Assembly: GCA_964458605.1 (NCBI GenBank)
Contig: CAYWLS010000023.1
Location: 1 to 64,000 of the forward strand
Origin: JBBSNV01 sp964458605
GTDB taxonomy: Bacteria; Pseudomonadota; Alphaproteobacteria; Reyranellales; JAQSWP01
DNA length: 64,000 nucleotides
Direction: 5' to 3'
In this document: in pieces, positions 34,247-43,222 of the stretch
How the letters are laid out: each line of letters opens with the position of its first letter
How positions within the stretch are numbered: position 1 is the first letter of the stretch
The notes under the pieces: generated by a model
Databases searched by the model: none
What the model saw: only the letters and a program-made list of their open reading frames with translations
What the model was told of the DNA's origin: nothing
Program-made: the position numbers and the translations under genes

Positions 34247-34648
34247 TCAGGATCGCGGCGCCAGCCCGGCGATCCATCGGCCGAGCACGCCGCCCACCAT
34301 CACACCGACGGCATTGGCCGCCAGGTCGTCGAAGCCGAACGAGCGGCCCGGCGCCCAGAGCTGGCCGATCTCGTAGCCCAACCCGGCCAGCAACACGACG
34401 CCCAGCCCGATCCAGCGACGCCGCGGATCGACGAACACCAGCGCCGCCAGCCCGGCCAGTCCGCCATAGGCGATGAAATGGAACACCTTGTCGAGCGACA
34501 GCTCGACCCCGCCGATGCCGGTGGGCGGCGTGGTCTGCGGCAGCAGGCTGAGCGGCGCCAGCGCCACCAGCCCGACGATCCATAGCCAGAAGAACGGCGT
34601 CCGGAAGCGGCCCACCAGGTCGCGCAAGCCGCGCAGCAAGCCGATCAT
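34247..34648 (-). CDS. VanZ-family membrane protein
   Basis: A 133-residue membrane protein with four predicted helices. The VanZ/PF04892 hallmarks are LDKVFHFIAYGGLAGLAAL near residues 52-70 and YEIGQLWAPGRSFGFDDLAANAVGV near 91-115. The founding member lowers teicoplanin susceptibility; most homologues have no known role. Its ATG lies 8 bases after the yajQ stop, so it is probably co-transcribed with it. Confidence 0.85.
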   Translation of the reverse strand: MIGLLRGLRDLVGRFRTPFFWLWIVGLVALAPLSLLPQTTPPTGIGGVELSLDKVFHFIAYGGLAGLAALVFVDPRRRWIGLGVVLLAGLGYEIGQLWAPGRSFGFDDLAANAVGVMVGGVLGRWIAGLAPRS

Positions 34649-34656
34649 GCCGAGCC

Positions 34657-35142
34657 TCAGTCGCGGAAGTTCACGTATTGCAATGGCTGTTCGATCTTCA
34701 AGCCGCGCACCAGCGCGATGGCGTCCTGCAAGTCGTCGCGCTTTTTGCCGGTGATGCGCAGCTCGTCGCCCTGGATCGCGGCCTGGACCTTGAGCTTGCT
34801 GTCCTTGATCGCCTTGACGATGGTCCTGGCCAATTCGCGGTCGATGCCCTGCTTGACCATCACCGCCTGGCGCAGCATGTCGCCGCCGGCCCGCTCCTCC
34901 GGCTTGAACTCGAGCGCGTTGGGATCGAGCTTGCGGCGCACGAAATAGCCTTTCACCAGCTCCTGGATGTGCTTCAGCCGCATCGCGTCGTCGGCCAGGA
35001 TGGTGATGGCGTTTTCGGCGCGCTCGAGACTGCTCTTGGAGCCCTTGAAGTCGTAGCGCGTGCCGATTTCGCGGCGCACGCCGTCGAGCGCGTTGTCGAC
35101 TTCGGCGATTTCGGTTTTGGAAACGATGTCGAAGGATGGCAT
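34657..35142 (-). CDS. yajQ: YajQ-family nucleotide-binding protein
   Basis: A 161-residue protein opening PSFDIVSKTEIAEVDNAL and RYDFKGSKSS, with KVQAAIQGDELRITGKKRDDLQ and the family ending QPLQYVNFRD. YajQ proteins have two ferredoxin-like folds and bind nucleotides; the Xanthomonas member is a c-di-GMP receptor that affects transcription. ATG at 35142 gives the standard length; an in-frame start at 35178 is less likely. Confidence 0.95.
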   Translation of the reverse strand: MPSFDIVSKTEIAEVDNALDGVRREIGTRYDFKGSKSSLERAENAITILADDAMRLKHIQELVKGYFVRRKLDPNALEFKPEERAGGDMLRQAVMVKQGIDRELARTIVKAIKDSKLKVQAAIQGDELRITGKKRDDLQDAIALVRGLKIEQPLQYVNFRD

Positions 35143-35230
35143 GGCGCGGAGTTTAATGAAGTCGCCGGTAGTGAGCAACGCGCGCTACAATGCCCCTCCT
35201 GCCGCTTGCTTGCGGGAGAGAGACAGGCAA

Positions 35231-35980
35231 TCACCTGTTCACGCAGTCCAGATAGGGCCCGAGCTGCTCGACCCGGCCGCGGATGATGCCGCTGCGCTCG
35301 CTGACGTAAGGCCCGGGATGTCCGGCCGACCAGTCGCGCGGATTGGGCAGCACCGAGGCCAGCAGCGAGGCCTGCACCGGCGTCAGCTTGGCGGCGGGGC
35401 GGCCGAAATAGTGCATCGAGGCGGCTTCCGCGCCATAAATGCCGTGACCCCATTCGACGATGTTGAGATAGACCTCCATGATCCGCGTCTTGGGCCAGAT
35501 CAGGTCCAGATAGAGCGCGAAATAGATCTCCAGCCCCTTGCGGAACACGTCGCGGCCCTGCCACAGGATGAGGTTCTTGACCGTCTGCATGGTGATGGTG
35601 CTGGCGCCGCGCGTGTGCTTGCCGGCGCGATACTGCGCGATCACGTCGCCCAGCTCCTCCCAGTCCACGCCGTGATGCAGGCAGAACCGGTTGTCCTCGC
35701 CGGCGATCGCCGAGCGCGGCAGGTACACGGCGATGTCCGACAACGGCACCCAGTCCTTGTGCAGGCTCTCGCCCTCGAACAGGCGCTGCACCATCAGCGG
35801 CGTAATGGGCGGCGGCAGGAAGCGATAGATCAGCAGCAGCACATGGGGCGCCAGGAACACAAGTGCGCCGGTCCACAGGATACGGCGCAGCCAGATGCCG
35901 CGGCGCGATAGGGGCGCGGGCGGTTGCGACGCGTCCTGCGTCCGGGATTTGGCGTTGAAGGGAAAAAAGCGCGTCGGCAT
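35231..35980 (-). CDS. mtgA: Monofunctional biosynthetic peptidoglycan transglycosylase
   Basis: A 249-residue GT51 enzyme that polymerises lipid II into glycan strands. A single N-terminal membrane helix (about residues 29-50) precedes the catalytic domain with AIAGEDNRFCLHHGVDW (catalytic glutamate in EDN/ERRF-type motif near residue 95), the GASTITMQTVKNLILW motif near 130 and YLNIVEWGHGIYGAEAAS near 172. No transpeptidase domain follows, hence the MtgA assignment. The catalytic motif reads EDNRF where many homologues have EDARF. Confidence 0.95.
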   Translation of the reverse strand: MPTRFFPFNAKSRTQDASQPPAPLSRRGIWLRRILWTGALVFLAPHVLLLIYRFLPPPITPLMVQRLFEGESLHKDWVPLSDIAVYLPRSAIAGEDNRFCLHHGVDWEELGDVIAQYRAGKHTRGASTITMQTVKNLILWQGRDVFRKGLEIYFALYLDLIWPKTRIMEVYLNIVEWGHGIYGAEAASMHYFGRPAAKLTPVQASLLASVLPNPRDWSAGHPGPYVSERSGIIRGRVEQLGPYLDCVNR

Positions 35981-36077
35981 TGACCTTTATCGTGACAGGA
36001 AGGCAGATTTGTTGGGCCGAAATATGACGCCGCGCGCGCCGCCAGGCTCTCGCGCCACTCCCGCCCGAGGCACTCGC

Positions 36078-37454
36078 ATGCAACCGCATCAGGTCCACAC
36101 CGCCCAGGATGCGCGCAAGATCGTGCTGGAGCGCGATCTGAGCCACGTCAAGGTCGGCGTGTTCGACATCGACGGCATATTGCGCGGCAAATATCTCGCC
36201 CGCGACAAGTTCTTTTCCGCCCTGGAAGGCGGTTTCGGCTTTTGCGACGTGGTGCTGGGCTGGGACTCGGCCGACGCGCTCTACGACAATGTCGCCTATA
36301 CCGGATGGCACACCGGCTATCCCGACGCCCCGCTGCGCATCCTGGCGGAAACCTGCCGCGCCCTGCCCGCCGAGATGGACGGCAAGGGCCTGCTGTTCCT
36401 GTGCGAGTTCGCCGGCCAGGCCGAGACCATCTGCCCGCGCGGCGTGCTGCGCCGGGTGCTCGAGCGCGGCCGGCGCATGGGCTTCGACGCCAGCGCCGCC
36501 CTGGAATACGAATTCTTCGTCTTCAACGAGACGCCCGATTCGATCCGCGACAAGGGCTATCGCGACCTCAGGCCGATCACGCCGGACATGTTCGGCTATT
36601 CGGTGCTGCGCGCCACCGTGTGGGCGCCGTTCCACGAAGCGCTGCTGAAGATGGCGGCGGCGATGGATTTCCCGATCGAGGGGCTGCATACCGAGACCGG
36701 ACCCGGCGTGATCGAGGCCGCCATCGCCCATGACGGCGCCCTGCGCGCGGCGGACAAGGCCGCCCTTTTCAAGACCTTTACCAAGGTGCTGGCGCAGCAG
36801 CGCAACCTGATGGTCACGTTCATGGCCAAGTGGTCGGCCGACTATCCCGGCCAGTCCGGCCACATCCACCTGTCGCTGAAATCGGCCAAGGGCGGCAAGA
36901 GCGCGTTCTTCGACGCCCGCGCGCCGCATCGCATGTCGAGGACCATGCGCCATTTCGTGGCCGGGCAGCAGGCCCTGATGCCGCAGCTTCTGGCGATGGT
37001 GGCGCCGACGGTGAATTCCTACACCCGCCTGGTTCCCGGCTATTGGGCGCCCACGGTGGCGGCCTGGGGCGTGGAGAATCGCACCTGCGCCTTGCGCGTG
37101 ATCCCGGGAACGGAGACGTCGCAGCGCGTCGAGTACCGGATCGGCGCCGCCGACGGCAATCCCTATCTGGGCGTCGCCGCGGCGCTGGCTTCGGGCCTCT
37201 ACGGCATCGAAAACGAGCTGGAGCTGGGCAAGCCCGTCGAAGGCAACGCCTACCAAGCCAAGCACCCCAAGGACATGGCCCTGCCCGCCACCTTGTGGGA
37301 CGCCGCGCAGCGGCTCAAAGCCTCGAAGTCGGCGCGCGACTGGTTCGGCGACGCCTTCGTCGAGCATTTTGCCGCCACCCGCGAGTGGGAGGAGCGCGAA
37401 AGCCGCAAACACATCTCCGACTGGCAGCTCAATCGCTATTTCGAGATCATCTGA
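36078..37454 (+). CDS. Glutamine synthetase-family ligase (gamma-glutamyl-amine type)
   Basis: A 458-residue member of the GS catalytic family. Active-site elements are visible: ALEYEFFVF near residue 140, TETGPGVIEAAIAHDG near 203, SGHIHLSLK near 262 and RVIPGTETSQRVEYRIGAADGNPYL near 343-367. The N-terminal beta-grasp part is present but the GlnA adenylylation tyrosine loop (NLYDLP) is not, so this resembles PuuA/GlnA3-like enzymes that glutamylate amines. ATG at 36078 is preferred; another lies at 36024. The stop shares one base with the Fe-ADH start, so the pair is coupled. Confidence 0.85.
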   Translation: MQPHQVHTAQDARKIVLERDLSHVKVGVFDIDGILRGKYLARDKFFSALEGGFGFCDVVLGWDSADALYDNVAYTGWHTGYPDAPLRILAETCRALPAEMDGKGLLFLCEFAGQAETICPRGVLRRVLERGRRMGFDASAALEYEFFVFNETPDSIRDKGYRDLRPITPDMFGYSVLRATVWAPFHEALLKMAAAMDFPIEGLHTETGPGVIEAAIAHDGALRAADKAALFKTFTKVLAQQRNLMVTFMAKWSADYPGQSGHIHLSLKSAKGGKSAFFDARAPHRMSRTMRHFVAGQQALMPQLLAMVAPTVNSYTRLVPGYWAPTVAAWGVENRTCALRVIPGTETSQRVEYRIGAADGNPYLGVAAALASGLYGIENELELGKPVEGNAYQAKHPKDMALPATLWDAAQRLKASKSARDWFGDAFVEHFAATREWEERESRKHISDWQLNRYFEII

Positions 37455-38629
37455 TGACCGATCTGTCGCGCTTCACCGTCACCTGGAACTATCCGACCGC
37501 GGTGCGCTTCGGCATCGGCCGCATCAAGGATCTGCCGGACGCCTGCAAGGCGCTTGGCATGAAGCGGCCATTGCTGGCGACCGACCCCGGCCTGGCCGGC
37601 TTGCCGATGATCGCCGACGCCATAGCCCGCAACGAACAGGCCTGCCTGCCGACCGGCCTGTTCAGCGAGCTGCAAGGCAACCCGATCGAGCAGAACGTGA
37701 GCGACGGCGTCGCTGCCTATCGCGCGGGTGGCCACGATGGCGTGATCGCCTTCGGTGGCGGCAGCGCGCTCGACACCGCCAAGGCGATCGCGCTGATGGT
37801 CGGCCAGACGCGGCGCATCTTCGATTTCGAGGACCGCGAGGACTGGTACGCGCGGGTCGATGTTGCGGGCATGGCGCCGGTGGTGGCGGTGCCGACCACC
37901 TCGGGCACCGGCTCGGAGGTCGGCCGCTCCTCGGTCATCACCGATCCACGCGACCGGCTCAAAAAGATCATCTTCCATCCGCGTATGCTGCCGGCGATCG
38001 TGATCGGCGATCCGGCGCTGACCGTCGGCCTGTCGCCGGCCATCACCGCCGCGGTCGGCATGGACGCGCTGTCGCACAATCTGGAAGCCTATTGCGCCAG
38101 CTTCTATCACCCGATGGCCGACGGCATCGCGCTGCAGGGCATCAAGCTGGTGGCCGACTGGCTGCCGCGCGCCGTCAGGGACGGCAACGACCTGGAAGCG
38201 CGGGCCAACATGATGGCGGCCTCGATGATGGGCGCCACCGCCTTCCAGAAGGGCCTGGGCGCGATGCATGCGCTCAGCCACCCCTGCTCCGCCATCCTGG
38301 GTACCCATCATGGCCTGACCAATGGCGTGGTCATGCCCTATGTGCTGGGCTTCAACCGGCCGGCCATAGAGGACAAGATGGCGGCCGTGGCGCGGTATCT
38401 GAATCTCAAGGCGCAGTCCTTCGCCGGTGCGATGGAGTGGGTGCTGCGACTGCGCCAGGACATCGGCATTCCGCATCGCCTGAAGGATCTGGGCGTCAAA
38501 CCGGACCATGTCGCGCAATTGGCGCCGATGGCAGCGCTCGATCTTACCGCGCCCTCCAATCCGCGACCGGTGGACGAACCGGCGCTGGCCCGGCTCTATC
38601 GTCAGGCGATCGCCGGCGAACTCGCCTGA
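37454..38629 (+). CDS. Iron-containing alcohol dehydrogenase family protein
   Basis: A 391-residue group III dehydrogenase. It shows the NAD-binding GVIAFGGGSALDTAKAIAL near residues 95-113, PTTSGTGSEVGRSSVI near 147, and the metal-binding region AVGMDALSHNLEAY near 199 with GAMHALSHPCSAILGTHHG near 273-291. Translation starts in TGATG overlapping the preceding GS-like gene. The partner enzyme suggests oxidation or reduction of an amino-alcohol or aldehyde formed from a glutamylated amine, but the substrate is not known. Confidence 0.9.
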   Translation: MTDLSRFTVTWNYPTAVRFGIGRIKDLPDACKALGMKRPLLATDPGLAGLPMIADAIARNEQACLPTGLFSELQGNPIEQNVSDGVAAYRAGGHDGVIAFGGGSALDTAKAIALMVGQTRRIFDFEDREDWYARVDVAGMAPVVAVPTTSGTGSEVGRSSVITDPRDRLKKIIFHPRMLPAIVIGDPALTVGLSPAITAAVGMDALSHNLEAYCASFYHPMADGIALQGIKLVADWLPRAVRDGNDLEARANMMAASMMGATAFQKGLGAMHALSHPCSAILGTHHGLTNGVVMPYVLGFNRPAIEDKMAAVARYLNLKAQSFAGAMEWVLRLRQDIGIPHRLKDLGVKPDHVAQLAPMAALDLTAPSNPRPVDEPALARLYRQAIAGELA

Positions 38630-38715
38630 AAGATGCCCAAATCGCTGCACGATTGTTCCGCAAAGCGGCCACGTTGGCATGGTGAATTGCCGTCTCGGGG
38701 CAACGAGGACGGTCG

Positions 38716-39198
38716 ATGTGGCGTAACGTGGTACTGTTTTTCGGCAGGCACTGGATTTTCAGCGGCCTGGCGCTGATGGGATTGGCCGGGCTGATCGCCT
38801 CCTTGGTATTCCCGGCACAGACGCACGCCATGATCGCCGACCGCTGGCAGGGCCAATACGGCGGCGGCCGGATCGAAAGCACCGAGATCATCCGTACCCA
38901 GGACCAGTGGCAACTTCTGTGGCAGCGGCTCGATCGCCAGCCGCCGGCCCATCTACGCACCGGCCGGCAGATCGCGGTATTCGTCGGCGGCGGCGAGCGG
39001 CGCGAAGCGGGTTACCGCCTGCGCCTGGTGTCCGCCGCGTTGCGCGACGACCGGCTGATGATCGTCTGGGAAGCAGCCACCCCCGACGCGGCACGGATCT
39101 CCAACCGTGTCGCCGCGCAGGGCATGACGCAGCCCTGGATGGTGGTGCTGATCGACCGCGCCGATCTGTGGCCGGTCATCGAGCAGCGGGTTCGCTGA
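38716..39198 (+). CDS. Membrane-anchored protein with PrcB_C-like domain
   Basis: A 160-residue protein with one N-terminal hydrophobic segment (about residues 12-35) and a compact domain that looks like PrcB_C: a W..LW pair (DQWQLLWQRL), then QIAVFVGGGERREAGYRLRLVSA, where homologues have VAVFLGxxPTGGYxVEI. The rest is presumably periplasmic. Function unknown. Its last 23 bases overlap the 3' end of the convergent transporter gene. Confidence 0.6.
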   Translation: MWRNVVLFFGRHWIFSGLALMGLAGLIASLVFPAQTHAMIADRWQGQYGGGRIESTEIIRTQDQWQLLWQRLDRQPPAHLRTGRQIAVFVGGGERREAGYRLRLVSAALRDDRLMIVWEAATPDAARISNRVAAQGMTQPWMVVLIDRADLWPVIEQRVR

Positions 39199-40093
39199 AG
39201 CCGGTTGTGGCGGCGGCGGCGCGGGCGCGCAGCCGCTCGCGATGCAGGATGTAGAGACCGCTGCCCACCAGCAGCACGATGCCGGCGCTGGCGAGCATGT
39301 TGGGCACGTCGCGCCACACCGCGTATCCCAGCAGCAGGGCCCAGACCAGGGCAGTGTAGCGGAACGGCGCCACCACCGAGAGTTCGCCATGGCGCATGCT
39401 CTCGATCACCAGCCAGTAACCGCCGCTGAGCAGCGAGGCCGCCGCCAGCAGCAGGCCGACATCGCCCAGCGCCACCGCCTGCCATCCTGCTCCCAGTTCG
39501 TACAGCCCGGCCAGAAACGTCACCAGCACCGCGTTGGTCAGGGTGATCAGCAGCGACGGGATGCCGACATGGATGCGCCGCGTGATCAGGTCCCTCACCG
39601 CCTGCATCGAGGTGGCGAGCAGGGTCAGCAGCGCGAACCAGTTGAAGCCGTCGGGCGTCGGCTGGACGACCAGCAGCACGCCCACAAAGCCGACGCCGAC
39701 CGCCAGCCAGCGGCGCCAGCCCACCAGTTCGTTCAGCACGAACACCGCCAGCACCGTCAGGATCAGCGGCACCGACAGGTTGATGGCGGTGACATTGGCC
39801 AGCGGCAGGTGCTGCAGGCCGAGCTGATAGAGAAACGTCGCCAACGCGTCGATGCCGCCACGCAGCAGCACGATCGGCGTGAAGGCTGCATACCAGCGCC
39901 GCCATGCTCCGCTGACCAGGACGGCGGTTCCGATCAGGCTGACCGCGCCCAGCCCACGCAGGAAGATGAGCTGCGGCACGCTCATGCCCTGGCCGACATG
40001 CTTGACGATAGCGTCGTTGCAGATGAACAGCGCCATGCTGGCGACCATCAGCAGCACGCCGCGACGGTTTTCCCGAACGATGTCGGCGGTCAT
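39176..40093 (-). CDS. EamA/DMT-family transporter
   Basis: A 305-residue inner-membrane protein with about ten hydrophobic segments in two EamA repeats; typical blocks are ICNDAIVKHVGQGMSVPQLIFLRGL near the start and VWALLLGYAVWRDVPN near residue 255. ATG at 40093 begins MTADIVRENRRG; a longer frame to 40204 lacks support and overlaps nothing useful. Substrate unknown. The PmtA-like gene ends 10 bases upstream on the same strand, so the two are likely co-transcribed. Confidence 0.86.
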   Translation of the reverse strand: MTADIVRENRRGVLLMVASMALFICNDAIVKHVGQGMSVPQLIFLRGLGAVSLIGTAVLVSGAWRRWYAAFTPIVLLRGGIDALATFLYQLGLQHLPLANVTAINLSVPLILTVLAVFVLNELVGWRRWLAVGVGFVGVLLVVQPTPDGFNWFALLTLLATSMQAVRDLITRRIHVGIPSLLITLTNAVLVTFLAGLYELGAGWQAVALGDVGLLLAAASLLSGGYWLVIESMRHGELSVVAPFRYTALVWALLLGYAVWRDVPNMLASAGIVLLVGSGLYILHRERLRARAAAATTGFSEPAAR

Positions 40094-40103
40094 GGCGGGC
40101 CGC

Positions 40104-40721
40104 TCAATGGACGCGAGGCGGATCGCCGATCCTGCGATATTCCCACACCGCCGCCGGCGGCACGTTCGAAACGATCCAGGTGACGCGGCGCGCGACGAGG
40201 CCAAGACGCCGGCACAGCGGCTCGGGCACCGACGATTTGCGGCCGTAGGTGAACTGGATGAACACCCCGCCCGGCGCCAGCACCTGGAAGGCGGCGCGCA
40301 GGATGTCGCGCCGCAGATTGAGGGGCATCGACAGCAGCGGCAGGCCCGACACCACTGCCTTGACGCGCGTCACGTCCACCTGCGCCATCAGCGCCTTGAC
40401 TTCGCGCACGTCGGCGCAGAACACGCGCAGATCGGGCCAGCGCTCCTGCAGCACCGTCACCAACGCGGGCTCGCGCTCGATCACGAACAGATCGGCCGCG
40501 TTCTTGCGCAACAGCGCCTTGGTGATGCTGCCCGTACCGCCGCCGAACTCCACCACGGCGCCCGGCGCCGCCGCATCGACGCGCTCGGCCATGGCTTGCG
40601 CCAGGGCCGGACTGCTCGGCAGGATGGCGCCGACCTGACGGGGCTTTTGCAGCCACAGCCGAAAGAACCTGAAATGACGCGCCCAAGCGCCATCGCTCAA
40701 CGACTGCCAAGGCGAATTCAT
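40104..40721 (-). CDS. Phospholipid N-methyltransferase-like SAM methyltransferase (PmtA type)
   Basis: A 205-residue soluble methyltransferase. The sequence LWLQKPRQVGAILPSSPALAQAMA (residues 22-45) followed by VVEFGGGTGSITKALLRK (56-73) is characteristic of the rhizobial-type PmtA family, which methylates phosphatidylethanolamine toward phosphatidylcholine. SGLPLLSMP near 124 and GVFIQFTYG near 152 also fit. Some family members instead are rRNA-adenine-dimethylase-like, so activity is inferred. Only 27 bases separate its start from the divergent hydrolase gene. Confidence 0.8.
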   Translation of the reverse strand: MNSPWQSLSDGAWARHFRFFRLWLQKPRQVGAILPSSPALAQAMAERVDAAAPGAVVEFGGGTGSITKALLRKNAADLFVIEREPALVTVLQERWPDLRVFCADVREVKALMAQVDVTRVKAVVSGLPLLSMPLNLRRDILRAAFQVLAPGGVFIQFTYGRKSSVPEPLCRRLGLVARRVTWIVSNVPPAAVWEYRRIGDPPRVH

Positions 40722-40748
40722 GCTGATTCCCGGCCCAACCCGGCTCGA

Positions 40749-41576
40749 ATGGTCGCGGAATCGGCCTTGCTTGGCAATAGCCGGCGCAATGCCGCCCGGC
40801 TGTGCCTGCTATGCTTGGCCCTGCTTGCATTTCTGGCGGCCGGCAGCGTCGAGGCCGAGGCCCAGCCCCGCTTTGACGCCCAACATGTCGGCGGCCCCGG
40901 CAGTCATCTCGACGCGGAGCTGTGGCAGCCGAACGGTCAAGGGCCATGGCCGGCGGTGGTGGTACTGCATGGTTGCGACGGCATGCGGGACAACTATCGG
41001 GTCTGGGCGCAGCGTCTGCGCGACTGGGGCTATGCCGCCTTGCTGATCGACAGTTTCGGGCCGCGCGGCTTCAGGAACATCTGCAGCCGGGGCGGGTTGG
41101 TGCCGCCCAGCGAACGGCTCAAGGACGCCTATCGCGGCGCCGACTATCTGCGCGGCCTGTCCGACATCCGCCCCGACCGCATCGGCGTGATCGGTTTCTC
41201 CCACGGCGGCTGGACGGTCCTGAACCTGGTGCTGCGCGACAAGATGGCGAGCGCCCAGGGCAGGCCCTTCGCCGCCGCCGTGGCCTACTATCCCGGCTGC
41301 GAACACCCCGGCTCGCCCCTGGTCTCAGATACCCTGATCCTGATGGGCGACCAGGACGACTGGACACCGGTGGCCAATTGCCGGCGGTGGGAGTCGGAAG
41401 CGCGTCCCGATGCCCACTGGCTGGAGATGATCGTCTATTCCGGCGCCCGGCACGCCTTCGACAGCGATATGCCCTTGCACGACTATCTGGGCCACCGGCT
41501 GGGCCGCGACGACACGGCCGCGCCGCTGGCCGCCGCGGAAACGAAGCGATTCTTCGACCAGCGGTTGAAGCCTTGA
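40749..41576 (+). CDS. Dienelactone hydrolase-family secreted alpha/beta hydrolase
   Basis: A 275-residue protein with an export signal (hydrophobic about residues 18-36, ending VEAEAQ) and an alpha/beta-hydrolase domain: VVVLHGCDGM near residue 75, nucleophile elbow GFSHGG near 146 (serine nucleophile, not the cysteine of true DLH), MGDQDDWTP near 200 for the acid, and GARHAFD near 238 for the histidine. Location therefore probably periplasmic. Substrate unknown. Confidence 0.85.
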   Translation: MVAESALLGNSRRNAARLCLLCLALLAFLAAGSVEAEAQPRFDAQHVGGPGSHLDAELWQPNGQGPWPAVVVLHGCDGMRDNYRVWAQRLRDWGYAALLIDSFGPRGFRNICSRGGLVPPSERLKDAYRGADYLRGLSDIRPDRIGVIGFSHGGWTVLNLVLRDKMASAQGRPFAAAVAYYPGCEHPGSPLVSDTLILMGDQDDWTPVANCRRWESEARPDAHWLEMIVYSGARHAFDSDMPLHDYLGHRLGRDDTAAPLAAAETKRFFDQRLKP

Positions 41577-41676
41577 GCAAGGCGATCCCGTCGGTTGGCG
41601 ACCGCGGGGAGCGAACCCCGCCGTCAGGCGTTTTACCGTCTCCTGCCGGAACGCCGGCAGTGCCGATGGAGCGTCT

Positions 41677-43188
41677 ATGGCCGCTGAAGAAGCCAAGGAA
41701 AGCGGACAAAAAGCCAAGACCGGGATCGCTGGACTGGACAACGTTCTGGGCGGGGGACTGTCCGTCGGGCACGTTTTTCTGCTGGAAGGCAACCCCGGCA
41801 CCGGCAAGACCACGGCGGCGCTGAGCTTCCTGCTGGAAGGCGCCAAGCGCGACGAGACCTGCCTCTACATCACGCTTTCGGAAACCGAGCGCGAATTGCG
41901 GGCCAGCGCCCAATCGCATGGCTGGCATATCGACGACAACATCCATGTTTTCGAACTGGTGCCGTCGGAGAGCCTGTTCGATGCCGACCAGCAGCAGAGC
42001 CTGCTGTATTCTTCCGATCTGGAACTGGGCGAGACTACGCGGGCGATCTTCGAGAAGTTCCAGCAGGTCCGCCCGCAACGCGTGGTGTTCGACAGCCTGT
42101 CGGAGATCCGCCTGCTGGCCCAGGGCTCGTTGCGCTATCGCCGGCAGATCCTGGCGTTGAAGCACTATTTCGCGCGCCAGGGCGCCACCGTCCTGCTGCT
42201 CGACGACCTGACCTCCGACACCAACGACAAGACCGTGCACAGCGTCGTGCATGGCGTCATCAAGCTGGAGGAGCTGGCGCCCGACTACGGCGCCGAACGG
42301 CGCCGCCTGCGCGTCACCAAGTATCGCGGCCAGCCGTTTCGCGGCGGCTATCACGACTTCGCCATCGAGACCGGCGGCCTGAAGGTCTACCCGCGCCTGG
42401 TCTCGGCCGAACACCGGTCGCGACGGGCGCGGCCCCGGATGACCAGCGACATCCCCGAGTTGGACCAGTTGCTGGGAGGCGGCATCGAACAGGGCTCGAG
42501 CGCGCTGGTGCTGGGCCCGGCCGGCACCGGCAAGAGCACCTTCGCCCTGCAGTTCCTGATCGCGGCGGTGCGGCGCGGCGAGAGGGGCGCGCTGTTCGTG
42601 TTCGACGAGGAACTTGGCCTGCTGTTCGACCGCACCCGCGCCATGGGCTACGACCTCGAAGCGATGCGCGATGCGGGCTCGCTCCACGTCGAGCAGGTCG
42701 ACGCGGCCGAACAGTCGCCGGGCGAGTTCGCCCATCGCGTACGGCAGCGCGTTGCCGAAGCCGATGCCAGGACCGTGGTGATCGACAGCCTCAACGGCTA
42801 TCAGGCGGCAATGCCCGAAGAGCGATCGCTGGTGCTGCATATCCACGAATTGCTGCAGTACCTCAACCGCCAGGGCGCCACCACCTTCCTGACCGTTGCC
42901 CAGCACGGACTGGTCGGCGACATGAGAGCGCCGGTCGATGTCACCTATCTTGCCGATACGGTGATTTTGCTGCGGTACTTCGAAGCGATCGGCAGGGTGC
43001 GGCGAGCGGTCTCGATCATCAAGAAACGCAGCGGCGCTCACGAAGAAACGATCCGCGAGTTTCGCATCGGCAACCATGGTCTGGCGCTGGGGGCGCCGCT
43101 CAGCCAGTTCCAGGGCGTGTTGCGCGGCGTGCCCGTATTCATGGAAAACGCCTCCGCCAAGCTGATGCCGGGGAAAGACAATTCCTAA
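41677..43188 (+). CDS. KaiC-like two-domain ATPase
   Basis: A 503-residue protein with tandem KaiC domains. CI has Walker A GNPGTGKTT (38-46) and Walker B VVFDSL (136-141); CII has GPAGTGKST (280-288), Walker B VVIDSL (367-372) and the paired catalytic acids E311/E312. In CI only one acid is seen at the equivalent place (SETE, 68-71). Where cyanobacterial KaiC has the phosphorylated S431-T432 (ISTITDT), this protein reads VTYLADT (422-428), a Thr-Tyr pair. No kaiA or kaiB is in the window. The adjoining hybrid kinase suggests a signalling role. Confidence 0.92.
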   Translation: MAAEEAKESGQKAKTGIAGLDNVLGGGLSVGHVFLLEGNPGTGKTTAALSFLLEGAKRDETCLYITLSETERELRASAQSHGWHIDDNIHVFELVPSESLFDADQQQSLLYSSDLELGETTRAIFEKFQQVRPQRVVFDSLSEIRLLAQGSLRYRRQILALKHYFARQGATVLLLDDLTSDTNDKTVHSVVHGVIKLEELAPDYGAERRRLRVTKYRGQPFRGGYHDFAIETGGLKVYPRLVSAEHRSRRARPRMTSDIPELDQLLGGGIEQGSSALVLGPAGTGKSTFALQFLIAAVRRGERGALFVFDEELGLLFDRTRAMGYDLEAMRDAGSLHVEQVDAAEQSPGEFAHRVRQRVAEADARTVVIDSLNGYQAAMPEERSLVLHIHELLQYLNRQGATTFLTVAQHGLVGDMRAPVDVTYLADTVILLRYFEAIGRVRRAVSIIKKRSGAHEETIREFRIGNHGLALGAPLSQFQGVLRGVPVFMENASAKLMPGKDNS

Positions 43189-43222
43189 CCGCTCCCAAGC
43201 CAAGGCGCTGATTCTCGCGCCG

